Shown here: positions 6,459 through 14,886 of the stretch, piece after piece
Layout: each line of letters opens with the position of its first letter
Position numbering within the stretch: position 1 is the first letter of the stretch
From: UBA935 sp031555615
Lineage (GTDB): Bacteria > Bacillota > Clostridia > Lachnospirales > Lachnospiraceae
Assembly (NCBI GenBank): GCA_031555615.1
Contig: JAVBUF010000011.1
Span: 1-64,000 of the forward strand
Length of the DNA stretch: 64,000 nucleotides
Direction of reading: 5' to 3'
Notes under the pieces: model-generated
The model's input: the letters and a program-made list of their open reading frames with translations, nothing else
Told to the model about the DNA's origin: nothing
Database searches by the model: none
Translations under genes and position numbers: made by a program

Positions 6459-7703
6459 ATGATAAAAAAACCTGAATTACTAATTCCGGCCAGCAGTCTG
6501 GAAGTGTTGAAAACAGCGGTAGTATTCGGAGCCGATGCAGTATACATCGGTGGTGAGGCGTTCGGCCTGCGGGCCAAAGCCAAGAATTTCAGCCTTCAGG
6601 AAATGCAGGAAGGGATTTTATTTGCCCATGAGCATGGGGTAAAAGTCTATATAACGGCCAATATTCTGGCCCACAATGCGGACCTGGATGGGGCCCGCCG
6701 TTATTTTGCTGAGTTAAAGGAAATGAAACCGGATGCTCTGATTGTAGCTGATCCGGGGATGTTTATGCTGGCCAGGGAGATCTGCCCGGAAATTGACATT
6801 CATATTTCCACCCAGGCCAATAATACCAATTACCAGACCTATCTGTTCTGGTACGGACAGGGAGTAAAACGAGTGGTATCGGCCAGAGAGCTGTCACTGA
6901 TCGAAATAGCCGAAATCCGAAAGAAGATTCCGGAAGATATGGAGATCGAAAGCTTTATTCATGGAGCTATGTGTATTTCCTATTCGGGGCGCTGTCTGCT
7001 CAGCAACTACTTTACCGGCCGGGATGCCAATCACGGCGCCTGTACTCACCCCTGCCGCTGGAAATATGCGGTGGTGGAAGAGCAGCGGCCGGGAGAATAC
7101 CTGCCGGTTTATGAGAATGAACGGGGAACCTATATCTTTAATTCCAAAGATTTGTGCATGATTGAATATATACCGGAGCTGGTCAAGGCCGGAATCGACA
7201 GTTTTAAGATCGAAGGCCGGATGAAAACGGCTCTTTACGTGGCTGCGGTAGCCCGAACCTACCGGAAGGCCATTGATGATTATTTCCTGTCGGAAGAAAC
7301 CTACCGTGCCAATATGGCCTGGTACCGGGCGGAGATTTCCAAGTGTACCTACCGACAATTTACCACCGGCTTTTATTTTGGCCGGACTGATGAGAATACC
7401 CAGATTTATGACAATAATACCTACATCAACGAATATACGTATCTGGGAATCGTGGAATCCCTGGATGAAAAACAGCGGGCCCGAATCGAGCAGCGGAACA
7501 AATTCTGCGTGGGGGAACGGATCGAGATTATGAAGCCCTCCGGTGTCAATATCGAAGCGGAGGTCCTTTCCCTGACTACCGAAGACGGACAGGCAGTACC
7601 GGATGCCCCTCATCCCAAACAGGTGCTGTATGTAGAATTGTCTCAGGCTCCGGAGCCATTTGATCTGCTGCGTAAAAATTCCGTTGAAATCGCAGGCTCC
7701 TGA
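6459..7703 (+). CDS. trhP: U32 family protein, TrhP-like tRNA uridine hydroxylation protein
   Basis: Peptidase U32 family protein (414 residues from ATG 6459). The signature ESFIHGAMCISYSGRCLLSNY, the cysteines in GACTHPCRWKY and the segment SFKIEGRMKT are typical of YrrO/YegQ-type proteins. Those proteins are needed for prephenate-dependent 5-hydroxyuridine formation at tRNA position 34 and were earlier called collagenase-like proteases. Bacillus has two adjacent paralogues after trmR; only one is present here, as in E. coli. The toxin-antitoxin locus separates it from trmR. The in-frame extension upstream of 6459 has no family similarity. Confidence 0.85.
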   Translation: MIKKPELLIPASSLEVLKTAVVFGADAVYIGGEAFGLRAKAKNFSLQEMQEGILFAHEHGVKVYITANILAHNADLDGARRYFAELKEMKPDALIVADPGMFMLAREICPEIDIHISTQANNTNYQTYLFWYGQGVKRVVSARELSLIEIAEIRKKIPEDMEIESFIHGAMCISYSGRCLLSNYFTGRDANHGACTHPCRWKYAVVEEQRPGEYLPVYENERGTYIFNSKDLCMIEYIPELVKAGIDSFKIEGRMKTALYVAAVARTYRKAIDDYFLSEETYRANMAWYRAEISKCTYRQFTTGFYFGRTDENTQIYDNNTYINEYTYLGIVESLDEKQRARIEQRNKFCVGERIEIMKPSGVNIEAEVLSLTTEDGQAVPDAPHPKQVLYVELSQAPEPFDLLRKNSVEIAGS

Positions 7704-7747
7704 AAACAAGTCCCGTAAGCAACTCCTGTAAGGAGCGAACAAAATTC

Positions 7748-7776
7748 TTGACCGCCGGGGCATGCTATTGTAAAAT
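7748..7776 (+). promoter_or_regulatory. Sigma-A promoter for glnN
   Basis: TTGACC (7748-7753), 17 bp, TAAAAT (7771-7776), 58 bp before the glnN ATG. No terminator was found between the U32 gene and this promoter. Confidence 0.65.
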
Positions 7777-7833
7777 GGGTTAGTTAAATAATGCAGATAT
7801 ATAGTGCAGAAATGGAAATCAAGAGGAATCAAA

Positions 7834-9945
7834 ATGAGCGAAATGATCAATGTAGAAGAAATATTTGCGAAAAATGTTTTTACTTTGGGAAAAATGAAGG
7901 ATTGTCTTCCTAAAGATGTTTATAAAGAAGTAAAAAGGGTGATCGATCACGGCGGCGAACTTTCCCTGGCGGCTGCGGATGTGGTGGCCAAAGCTATGAA
8001 AGACTGGGCCATGAAAAACGGAGCAACCCATTATACCCACTGGTTTCAGCCCTTAACCGGTATTACGGCGGAAAAGCATGACTCCTTTGTGACCCATCCT
8101 GACGAAGAAGGGCGGATGATCATGGAGTTTTCCGGCAAGGAACTGATCAAAGGGGAACCGGATGCCTCCTCTTTTCCCTCCGGGGGCTTGCGGGCAACTT
8201 TTGAAGCCCGGGGTTATACGGCATGGGATATTACTTCCCCGGCTTTTTTGAAGGAAGCAGCATCAGGGGTCTTTCTTTGTATTCCCACGGCATTTTGTTC
8301 GTATACAGGGGAAGCACTGGATAAAAAAACCCCCCTTCTGCGGTCCATGGAGGCCATCAGCGCCCAGGCTCTCCGGATTGTGCATTTGTTTGGCAATACC
8401 GAAGCGACCAAAGTCATTCCTTCGGTAGGACCGGAACAGGAATACTTTCTAGTGGATAAAGAAAATTATTTAAAGCGTCCTGACCTGATTTTTGCCGGCC
8501 GGACTCTTTTCGGTGCCCCGGCTCCTAAGGGACAGGAAATGGATGATCACTATTTTGGTGTTATCCGGGAACGGGTCGGCGCCTATATGAAGGACTTAAA
8601 TGAAGAACTCTGGAAAATGGGCGTAACCGCCAAAACCCAGCATAATGAGGCGGCACCGGCTCAGCATGAGCTGGCCCCTATCTACGAGACCGCCAATATT
8701 GCTGTGGATCACAATCAAATTGTCATGGAGACCATGAAACGGATTGCCGTGCGCCATGATTTGCGTTGTCTGCTTCATGAAAAGCCTTTTGCCGGAGTGA
8801 ACGGTTCCGGTAAGCATAACAACTGGTCTCTGGGTACCGATAACGGTGTTAATCTCTTAGATCCCGGTGATACCCCTAATGAAAATATTCAATTTTTACT
8901 GGTTATGGCCTGCATCATCAAGGCGGTGGATATTCATGGTGATTTACTTCGTCAGAGTGCATCGGACGTGGGAAATGACCACCGTCTCGGAGCCGATGAA
9001 GCGCCCCCGGCCATTATTTCGGTGTTTTTGGGCGAACAGTTGGAAGACGTAGTGCGTCAGCTGGTGGAAACCGGTGAAGCGGCTACCTTAATTGAAAGCG
9101 GTAAATTATTGACGGGAGTGTCAACGCTGCCGGATCTGGTAAAGGATGCAACTGACCGTAACCGGACCTCTCCCTTTGCTTTTACCGGTAACAAATTTGA
9201 ATTCCGGATGGTAGGCTCTTCCGATTCCGTAGCCAGCCCTAATACCACCCTGAATGCCATTGTGGCCGAAGCCTTTTGCGAAGCTGCCGATATTCTGGAA
9301 AAAGCTGAAGATTTTGATCTGGCAGTGCATGATATGATCAAGCAGTATCTTTCCGAGCATCAGCGGATTATTTTTAATGGCAACGGTTATTCCGAGGAAT
9401 GGGTAAAAGAGGCGGAAAGACGCGGCTTGCCGAATATCGCCACCATGGTGGATGCAGTGGAAACCCTGACCACGGAAAAGGCTGTTAAATTATTCGAAAA
9501 ATTTCATATTTTTACCAGAGGAGAATTGGAGGCAACCAAGGAAATTCTCTATGAAACCTATGCCAAAACCATTAATATCGAGGCCCGGGCGATGATTGAT
9601 ATAGCGTCCCGGCAATTGATTCCGGCAGTGGTGAAATATACGGAAATGCTGGCAAGATGCGTAAATGAAGTGAAAAAGGCCGGTATTGAACCCCTTGTTC
9701 AGATGAAACTGTTACAAACGGTTTCAGAGAAGCTGATGCAAATGCAGGAAGCTTTAGCCGCTCTTGAGGAGATGGAAAGCATCGCCTATGCCATGACAGA
9801 CCGGAAAGAACAGGCCTTTTACTATAAAGATGCCATTAAAACGGCGATGAATGATTTGCGGAAACCGGCAGACGAACTGGAGATGCTGGTGGATAAAGAA
9901 ATGTGGCCTTTACCTACATATGGTGATTTAATGTTTGAAGTTTAA
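7834..9945 (+). CDS. glnN: Glutamine synthetase type III
   Basis: ATP-dependent glutamate-ammonia ligase of the large GSIII class (703 residues, normal for the class). The GSIII-specific N-terminal domain (HYTHWFQPLTGITAEKHDSF near residue 65) is followed by SVGPEQEYFLVDKENY, the catalytic core (HNEAAPAQHELAPIYE, NGSGKHNNWSLGT) and the long helical C-terminal part. The start at 7834 is preceded by AAGAGGA; the upstream in-frame extension is less likely. It is monocistronic: the next item is a tRNA with its own promoter. Confidence 0.95.
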   Translation: MSEMINVEEIFAKNVFTLGKMKDCLPKDVYKEVKRVIDHGGELSLAAADVVAKAMKDWAMKNGATHYTHWFQPLTGITAEKHDSFVTHPDEEGRMIMEFSGKELIKGEPDASSFPSGGLRATFEARGYTAWDITSPAFLKEAASGVFLCIPTAFCSYTGEALDKKTPLLRSMEAISAQALRIVHLFGNTEATKVIPSVGPEQEYFLVDKENYLKRPDLIFAGRTLFGAPAPKGQEMDDHYFGVIRERVGAYMKDLNEELWKMGVTAKTQHNEAAPAQHELAPIYETANIAVDHNQIVMETMKRIAVRHDLRCLLHEKPFAGVNGSGKHNNWSLGTDNGVNLLDPGDTPNENIQFLLVMACIIKAVDIHGDLLRQSASDVGNDHRLGADEAPPAIISVFLGEQLEDVVRQLVETGEAATLIESGKLLTGVSTLPDLVKDATDRNRTSPFAFTGNKFEFRMVGSSDSVASPNTTLNAIVAEAFCEAADILEKAEDFDLAVHDMIKQYLSEHQRIIFNGNGYSEEWVKEAERRGLPNIATMVDAVETLTTEKAVKLFEKFHIFTRGELEATKEILYETYAKTINIEARAMIDIASRQLIPAVVKYTEMLARCVNEVKKAGIEPLVQMKLLQTVSEKLMQMQEALAALEEMESIAYAMTDRKEQAFYYKDAIKTAMNDLRKPADELEMLVDKEMWPLPTYGDLMFEV

Positions 9946-9954
9946 AAAAAGTAC

Positions 9955-9983
9955 TTGCATTATTAATTTAAATCCTGTATAAT
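9955..9983 (+). promoter_or_regulatory. Strong sigma-A promoter for tRNA-Gln
   Basis: TTGCAT (9955-9960), 17 bp, TATAAT (9978-9983). It ends 12 bp before the mature tRNA 5' end and is AT-rich around it. Confidence 0.8.
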
Positions 9984-9995
9984 ACCAAAATGTAG

Positions 9996-10067
9996 TGGGC
10001 TATCGCCAAACGGTAAGGCAACGGACTCTGACTCCGTCATCTCAAGGTTCGAATCCTTGTAGCCCAG
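9996..10067 (+). tRNA. tRNA-Gln (anticodon CUG)
   Basis: A cloverleaf of 72 nt: acceptor TGGGCTA (9996-10002) pairs with TAGCCCA (10060-10066) plus discriminator G. The anticodon stem ACGGA/TCCGT encloses loop CTCTGAC with anticodon CTG, and the T-arm carries GGTTCGAATCC. The 3' CCA is not encoded. It decodes CAG. It stands alone between glnN and a thioesterase. Confidence 0.93.
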
Positions 10068-10079
10068 CTTTTTAGAAAT

Positions 10080-10105
10080 GCTCCCGAGATATCGGGAGCA
10101 TTTTT
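10080..10105 (+). terminator. Terminator after tRNA-Gln
   Basis: GCTCCCGA (10080-10087), loop GATA, TCGGGAGC (10092-10099), then ATTTTT. It is a strong G+C-rich stem with a U-tract and lies 13 bp after the tRNA. It rules out the longer ORF start at 10078 for the next gene. Confidence 0.9.
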
Positions 10106-10131
10106 CAACATTTGGAAAGAAAGGGACCGGA

Positions 10132-10881
10132 ATGTATACTTACAAGAGCAGGGTCAGATATAGTGAAACTGACAAAAGCGGAAAATTGTCCATTGAAGCA
10201 TTGTTAAATTATTTTCAGGATTGCTCCACCTTCCAGTCAGAAGACATTGGCTTTGGCCTGACCTATCTGATGCAAAACAAGCGGGTCTGGGTGATGACTG
10301 CCTGGCAGATTGTGGTGAACCGATACCCGGAGCTGTGTGAAAATATCATTGTCGGAACGGCACCCTATGAATTCAGAGGATTTATTGGATATCGTAATTT
10401 TGTTTTACAGACAGAGGCAGGAGAACTGCTTGCCTGTGCCAATTCGGTATGGACACTGCTGGATACGGAAAGCGGCCGGCCGGCGAAGCCCTCCCGGGAA
10501 ATGATGGATAGCTATATTTTGGAAGAAAAGCTTAACATGGATTACGCCTCCAGAAAAATCGAGCTTGTGGGGGCGGGGATTGAGCTGCCGCCGATAGATG
10601 TTAAGTCTCATCATCTGGACACCAATAATCATGTAAATAATGGGCAATATATCAGTATGGCGATGGACTGTATCGCAGCATACGAAACAGCGGACAAGGG
10701 CTGGAAGAATGATTTGATGATCGGACAGCTGCGGGCAGAATATCGTAAATCGGCCGTATTGGGCGATGTCCTTACCCCTCGGGTGATGGAGAACGGCAAA
10801 AATATTCTGGTGATATCGTTGCAGGATAAAGAAGGACATCCTTTTTGCAACGTGGAATTGATGAGGAAAGAAGAAAAATGA
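10132..10881 (+). CDS. Acyl-ACP thioesterase
   Basis: Hot-dog-fold acyl-ACP thioesterase (249 residues from ATG 10132), which releases fatty acids from acyl carrier protein. The start YKSRVRYSETDKSGKLS is typical of the bacterial branch. The second hot-dog half carries DTNNHVNNGQYI, the conserved D-x-N-x-H-V-N-N active-site segment. It overlaps the next gene (ATGA). Substrate chain length cannot be inferred. The longer in-frame start at 10078 would lie within the tRNA terminator. Confidence 0.88.
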   Translation: MYTYKSRVRYSETDKSGKLSIEALLNYFQDCSTFQSEDIGFGLTYLMQNKRVWVMTAWQIVVNRYPELCENIIVGTAPYEFRGFIGYRNFVLQTEAGELLACANSVWTLLDTESGRPAKPSREMMDSYILEEKLNMDYASRKIELVGAGIELPPIDVKSHHLDTNNHVNNGQYISMAMDCIAAYETADKGWKNDLMIGQLRAEYRKSAVLGDVLTPRVMENGKNILVISLQDKEGHPFCNVELMRKEEK

Positions 10882-11717
10882 TTCGTTTAGGAGAAAAACA
10901 AAAGTTAAAAGTAGTAAAAGAAGTGGAATTCGGTATTTATCTGGCGGATGAAAACAACGCCGATGACAATGAAAAGGTATTGCTGCCCCTCAAACAGAAA
11001 CCGGCCAATACCCATATCAATGATTTGCTGGATGTATTTGTGTATCGGGATTCGGCGGACCGTCTGATTGCCACTACCAGAGAACCGTTGATTACCTTGG
11101 GTCAGGTGGCCAGGCTGCGGGTTGCCCAGGTGGGAAAAATCGGTGCTTTCCTGGATTGGGGACTGGAAAAGGACCTGCTTTTGCCTTTCAGGGAGCAGAC
11201 CAGAAAGGTGCAGGAGGGTGAATTTTGCAATGTGGCTCTTTATGTGGACAAGAGCAGCCGTCTTTGTGCTACCATGAAAATATATCATTATCTGGAGACC
11301 CATAGTCCTTACCGGAAGGAAGAGATGGTTACCGGTGAGATTTATGAAATCAGCGGCAACTTCGGTGCCTTTGTAGCAGTGGACAACCGCTATTCAGGAC
11401 TCATCCCCCCCAAGGAAATGTATGGGAATCTTAAGGTGGGTGATAATGTTCAGGCCAGGGTGACCGGCATCAAGGACGACGGAAAGCTGGATCTGAGTAT
11501 TCGCCAGAAGGCTTATCTGCAGATGGAGACGGATGCGGTAATGGTAATGAAAACAATCGATGAACGAGATGGCCTGCTGCCGTTTAATGATAAAGCTTCA
11601 CCGGAATTGATCCGGCAGGAGATGCAGATGAGTAAAAATGAGTTTAAGCGGGCAGTTGGGCATTTACTTAAGGAAGGTAAAATAGAAATTACAGCAGAAA
11701 GTATCAAACGGGTATGA
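10878..11717 (+). CDS. cvfB: S1-domain RNA-binding protein, CvfB/YitL family
   Basis: A 279-residue protein with consecutive S1-like OB domains and a C-terminal winged helix, as in CvfB, a virulence regulator of Staphylococcus that binds RNA. Seen: a first domain about 1-65, an S1 domain with VGKIGAFLDWGLEKDLLLP, another with EISGNFGAFVAVDNRYSGLIP and VTGIKDDGKLDLSIRQKA, and a winged helix near the end (MSKNEFKRAVGHLLKEGKI). ATG 10878 overlaps the previous stop, and the next gene begins four bases before this stop. Confidence 0.85.
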   Translation: MIRLGEKQKLKVVKEVEFGIYLADENNADDNEKVLLPLKQKPANTHINDLLDVFVYRDSADRLIATTREPLITLGQVARLRVAQVGKIGAFLDWGLEKDLLLPFREQTRKVQEGEFCNVALYVDKSSRLCATMKIYHYLETHSPYRKEEMVTGEIYEISGNFGAFVAVDNRYSGLIPPKEMYGNLKVGDNVQARVTGIKDDGKLDLSIRQKAYLQMETDAVMVMKTIDERDGLLPFNDKASPELIRQEMQMSKNEFKRAVGHLLKEGKIEITAESIKRV

Positions 11718-12637
11718 ACAGTAAAAGAGTAAATATACTATTTTTAATTATTATACTGGTGCATTTTACGGTGGAAATCCTGTTGTCGGTTTTTCGCCCG
11801 GCTTTTTTGATGAACTTAATCGGTAATTATTTAATCAGTGAAGGTATTGTATTGCTCCCGGCATTGGCGGTATTGTTGTGGAGCAGGGAAAAGACGCCGA
11901 ATTTTCTCAGATTTAAAAAGATAAAGATCGGTTCCTTGTTTATGATCATCCTGTTTACCATGCTGACATCACCGACAATTTCACTTATTAATCTGATTTC
12001 CCAGTTGTTTGTGAAAAATACCGTAGTGGAGTTAAGTCCGGCAATGCTGCAATATCCCATGTGGGTAACCTTTTTCTTTATTGCGGTATTTGCGCCTGTT
12101 TGTGAAGAAGTGGTTTGCCGCGGTATCATATATCAGGGGTATAAGAAGAGTGGCAGCCGTTTTGCGGCAATGCTTTTATCGGCACTGATTTTTGCCGGCA
12201 TTCATCTCAATTTTAATCAGGCCAGCTATGCTTTTGTAATGGGAATTTTTGCAGTGCTGCTGGTGGAGGCCACGGGGAGCATATGGTCTTCCATAGGTTA
12301 TCATTTCCTGATCAACGGCTGGTCAGTGTTTGTGCTCTATGTTTATCAGAAAGTCAGCCCGGTGGAGATGACTTCGGAGGCTGTGGCGGTTTTTGCCGGT
12401 GATAACCAAATGATGATGGCGGCTATCGGTACATACTTATTACTTGCTGCGGTTACCCTGCCCTTGGCAATGGGAGTCCTGGTCTGGCTGGGTAATCATC
12501 AGGGAAGGCATGAAAAATTGCGTCTTATCTGGGAAGAACGCAAATTAAAAAAGGATAAGATGATTACCATTTCACTGTTAATCGCCTTTATCCTTTGTCT
12601 GGCATATATGATTGTGGGGGTACTTGCGGCGCTTTAG
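11714..12637 (+). CDS. CPBP family intramembrane metalloprotease
   Basis: Abi/CAAX-type membrane protease (307 residues, about eight membrane segments). Motif 1, CEEVVCRGIIYQGY (about 136-149), has the EExxxR pattern; motif 2 is FAGIHLNF (FxxxH) and motif 3 is around YHFLING. Family members include Rce1-like proteases and bacteriocin self-immunity proteins; the substrate here is unknown. It is the last gene of the thioesterase-cvfB operon. Its stop overlaps the stop of the convergent yjfB gene. Confidence 0.85.
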   Translation: MNSKRVNILFLIIILVHFTVEILLSVFRPAFLMNLIGNYLISEGIVLLPALAVLLWSREKTPNFLRFKKIKIGSLFMIILFTMLTSPTISLINLISQLFVKNTVVELSPAMLQYPMWVTFFFIAVFAPVCEEVVCRGIIYQGYKKSGSRFAAMLLSALIFAGIHLNFNQASYAFVMGIFAVLLVEATGSIWSSIGYHFLINGWSVFVLYVYQKVSPVEMTSEAVAVFAGDNQMMMAAIGTYLLLAAVTLPLAMGVLVWLGNHQGRHEKLRLIWEERKLKKDKMITISLLIAFILCLAYMIVGVLAAL

Positions 12638-12822
12638 ACAAACATGTCAAAATTCGCACCGACAGCGGGGTTTACTGATAATTCCATAGATTGGTTCATC
12701 ATTCCGACTAATGCATCCCCGGACCCTTCGGCAGTGTCCAAAGCCTTGCTGAGAACAGCGGTACCAACCTTGGAGGTTAAGTCTATTTGTGATAATGACA
12801 TTGATAATGCAGGAATATCCAT
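12634..12822 (-). CDS. yjfB: YjfB family putative motility protein
   Basis: A 62-residue protein of the YjfB_motility family. It starts MDIPALSMSLSQIDLTSKVG, followed by AVLSKALDTAEGSGDALVGMM and an acidic/proline end, matching the family's helical pattern. A near-perfect ribosome site (AAGGAGGTGG) lies six bases before the ATG. The function is unknown; the name comes from association with flagellar regulons. It is convergent with the CPBP gene and overlaps it by four bases. The plus-strand frame over the same bases is a shadow. Confidence 0.85.
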   Translation of the reverse strand: MDIPALSMSLSQIDLTSKVGTAVLSKALDTAEGSGDALVGMMNQSMELSVNPAVGANFDMFV

Positions 12823-12862
12823 AAGTCCACCTCCTTATACTATAAGTATAGCAATTGTTAAC

Positions 12863-12895
12863 AAAAAAGCAATATTTTCATTGCTTTTTTTTGTT
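12863..12895. terminator. Bidirectional hairpin upstream of yjfB
   Basis: A perfect 11-bp stem: AAAAAAGCAAT (12863-12873), loop ATTTTC, ATTGCTTTTTT (12880-12890), followed by TTGTTTTT on plus. On minus it also ends in a T-run. It lies 41 bp upstream of the yjfB start and upstream of the PucR-type gene. Both genes read away from it, so it may end transcripts from outside or attenuate a yjfB leader. Confidence 0.65.
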
Positions 12896-13033
12896 TTTGG
12901 TTAAAATCCACAAAAATTTCATAAAAAAACTAATTTTCAGGTAGATTTTTATGTACAATTGTATTAAAATAATTAGTGAGTGTATAAAAGCTGAAATTTG
13001 CTTTTCTATCGATTACATAAGGAGCGGGGATAA

Positions 13034-14122
13034 ATGATTTCGAATCAGATTCTACAGAATACAATAGAAGGTCTAAAAGCCATAGCAAGAGTAGAGTTTT
13101 GCGTAATGGACACAGAGGGGAAAGAAGTGGCATCCACAGGTGTAAGTATGATCCAGTGTGCCGGGGAAGCAATAGAATTTGCCAAATCTATGGCAGATTC
13201 GCAGGAGATCCAGGGACATCAGTATTTTAAGATATTTGATGATCTGCAGCTGGAATACATTCTGATCGCCGACGGTGCCGGAGAAGATGTATATACCATC
13301 GGTAAAATGGTGGCCTATCAGATTCAGAATCTGATGGTAGCCTATAAGGAGCGTTTTGATAAAGATAATTTTATCAAGAATCTGTTGCTGGATAATCTGC
13401 TGTTGATTGACATCTACAGCCGGGCCAAGAAGCTCCATATCCAGACTGAAGTGCGCAGAGTGGTTCTGATGATCGAAACAGAGGGCAGCAGGGAAAATAA
13501 TACGCTGGAGCTGGTGCGCGCCTTTTTGGGAAATAACAACAAGGATTTTGTAACGGCGGTAGACGAAAGTAATGTCATCGTGGTGAAGGATTTGTCTGAA
13601 GGTGACAGCGGTAAGGATATTGAGAAGAGTGCCTGCGCCATTGAGAGTTATTTACAGAAAGAAGGCCTGACGGGTATTCATATATCTTACGGTACGGTGA
13701 TCAAGGAAATCAAAGAGGTCAGCCGCTCCTACAAGGAAGCCAAGATGGCTCTGGATGTAGGTAAGATCTTTTTTGATGAAAGAAGCGTCATTGCCTATAA
13801 TCAGCTGGGCATCGGCCGTTTGATCTACCAGCTTCCCATGCCCCTGTGTAAGATTTTTATAAAGGAAATTTTCGGCGGCAAGAGCCCCGACGATTTTGAT
13901 GAGGAAACGTTGGTTACCATAGCCAAATTTTTTGAAAACAGCCTGAATGTTTCGGAAACCTCCAGACAGCTGTTTATTCACCGGAATACACTGGTGTATC
14001 GTTTGGATAAGCTGCAGAAGAGTACGGGACTGGATTTACGGGTTTTTGAAGATGCAATCACCTTCAGAATAGCACTGATGGTGGTAAAATACATGAAATA
14101 CATGGAAAGCTTTGAATATTAG
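13034..14122 (+). CDS. PucR/CdaR-type transcriptional regulator
   Basis: A 362-residue regulator with a sensor-like N-terminal part (about 1-135), a middle GGDEF-like fold as in CdaR (about 140-275) and a C-terminal PucR-type helix-turn-helix (SLNVSETSRQLFIHRNTLVYRLDKLQ, about 310-335). Family members respond to sugar acids, purines or other metabolites; the ligand here is unknown. It is followed after 17 bp by ftsE, but a functional link is not shown. The ribosome site GGAGCGGGG precedes the ATG. Confidence 0.82.
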   Translation: MISNQILQNTIEGLKAIARVEFCVMDTEGKEVASTGVSMIQCAGEAIEFAKSMADSQEIQGHQYFKIFDDLQLEYILIADGAGEDVYTIGKMVAYQIQNLMVAYKERFDKDNFIKNLLLDNLLLIDIYSRAKKLHIQTEVRRVVLMIETEGSRENNTLELVRAFLGNNNKDFVTAVDESNVIVVKDLSEGDSGKDIEKSACAIESYLQKEGLTGIHISYGTVIKEIKEVSRSYKEAKMALDVGKIFFDERSVIAYNQLGIGRLIYQLPMPLCKIFIKEIFGGKSPDDFDEETLVTIAKFFENSLNVSETSRQLFIHRNTLVYRLDKLQKSTGLDLRVFEDAITFRIALMVVKYMKYMESFEY

Positions 14123-14139
14123 AATGGCGGTGAAGTACT

Positions 14140-14886
14140 TTGGAGAGAAAAGAGAGTAAAAGGCGAAACAGAAAGAAAATGGCATTGGGGAATGAAGAAA
14201 TCATTACCCTGGAAAATGTCAGCAAGGCATATGCCACCGGCGCACCGGCATTAAACGGTGTGGATTTACATATTAACAGAGGAGAATTTGTTTTTGTGGT
14301 AGGTGACAGCGGTTCGGGCAAATCTACGTTGATTAAGCTGCTTTTGCGTGAACTGGTACCGACATCAGGCTATATTAATGTAATGGGATATGATTTGGGG
14401 AAAATCCGCCATGGAAAAATTCCCAAGTTCAGAAGAAATCTTGGAATTGTATTCCAGGATTTCCGTTTGTTAAAGGAACTGACAGTATATGACAATGTGG
14501 CTTTTGCCCAGCGGATCATTCAGGTATCCAATAAAGATATTAAGAGAAATGTTCCCAGCATCCTGGCAACGGTTGGATTAGCCGGAAAATATAAAGCCAA
14601 GCCCAGACAGCTTTCAGGCGGCGAACAGCAAAGGGTGGCCCTGGCCAGAGCATTGGTCAACCGTCCCAGCATTCTGCTGGCGGATGAGCCCACCGGTAAT
14701 CTGGATCCTAAAAACTCCTGGGAGATCATGAAGCTGCTGGAGCAGATCAATGAAAACGGTACGACGGTTATTATTGTAACCCACAACAGAGAAATCGTAA
14801 ATGCTATGCAGAAAAGAGTTGTTACGATGAAACGCGGAGTTATCGTCAGTGATGAAGAAAAAGGTGGTTACGTAGATGAGGATTAG
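14140..14886 (+). CDS. ftsE: Cell division ATP-binding protein FtsE
   Basis: ABC ATPase that works with FtsX to activate cell-wall hydrolases at the septum. Walker A GDSGSGKS is at 55-62 (from the TTG), followed by the Q-loop VFQDFRLL, the signature LSGGEQQRVALARA and Walker B ILLADEPTGNLD. The TTG at 14140 has a GGCGG ribosome site, but gives an extra basic tail of about 13 residues. ATG 14179 is an alternative that fits the family start better but has a weaker ribosome site. It overlaps ftsX by 11 bases. Confidence 0.93.
   Translation: MERKESKRRNRKKMALGNEEIITLENVSKAYATGAPALNGVDLHINRGEFVFVVGDSGSGKSTLIKLLLRELVPTSGYINVMGYDLGKIRHGKIPKFRRNLGIVFQDFRLLKELTVYDNVAFAQRIIQVSNKDIKRNVPSILATVGLAGKYKAKPRQLSGGEQQRVALARALVNRPSILLADEPTGNLDPKNSWEIMKLLEQINENGTTVIIVTHNREIVNAMQKRVVTMKRGVIVSDEEKGGYVDED

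Noticed and set aside
10078..10131. Longer start for the acyl-ACP thioesterase
   Set aside because: It would begin inside the tRNA terminator stem; the ATG at 10132 matches the family start.
12644..12904. Plus-strand open frame opposite yjfB
   Set aside because: The minus-strand frame matches the YjfB family and has a strong ribosome site; the plus frame has neither.
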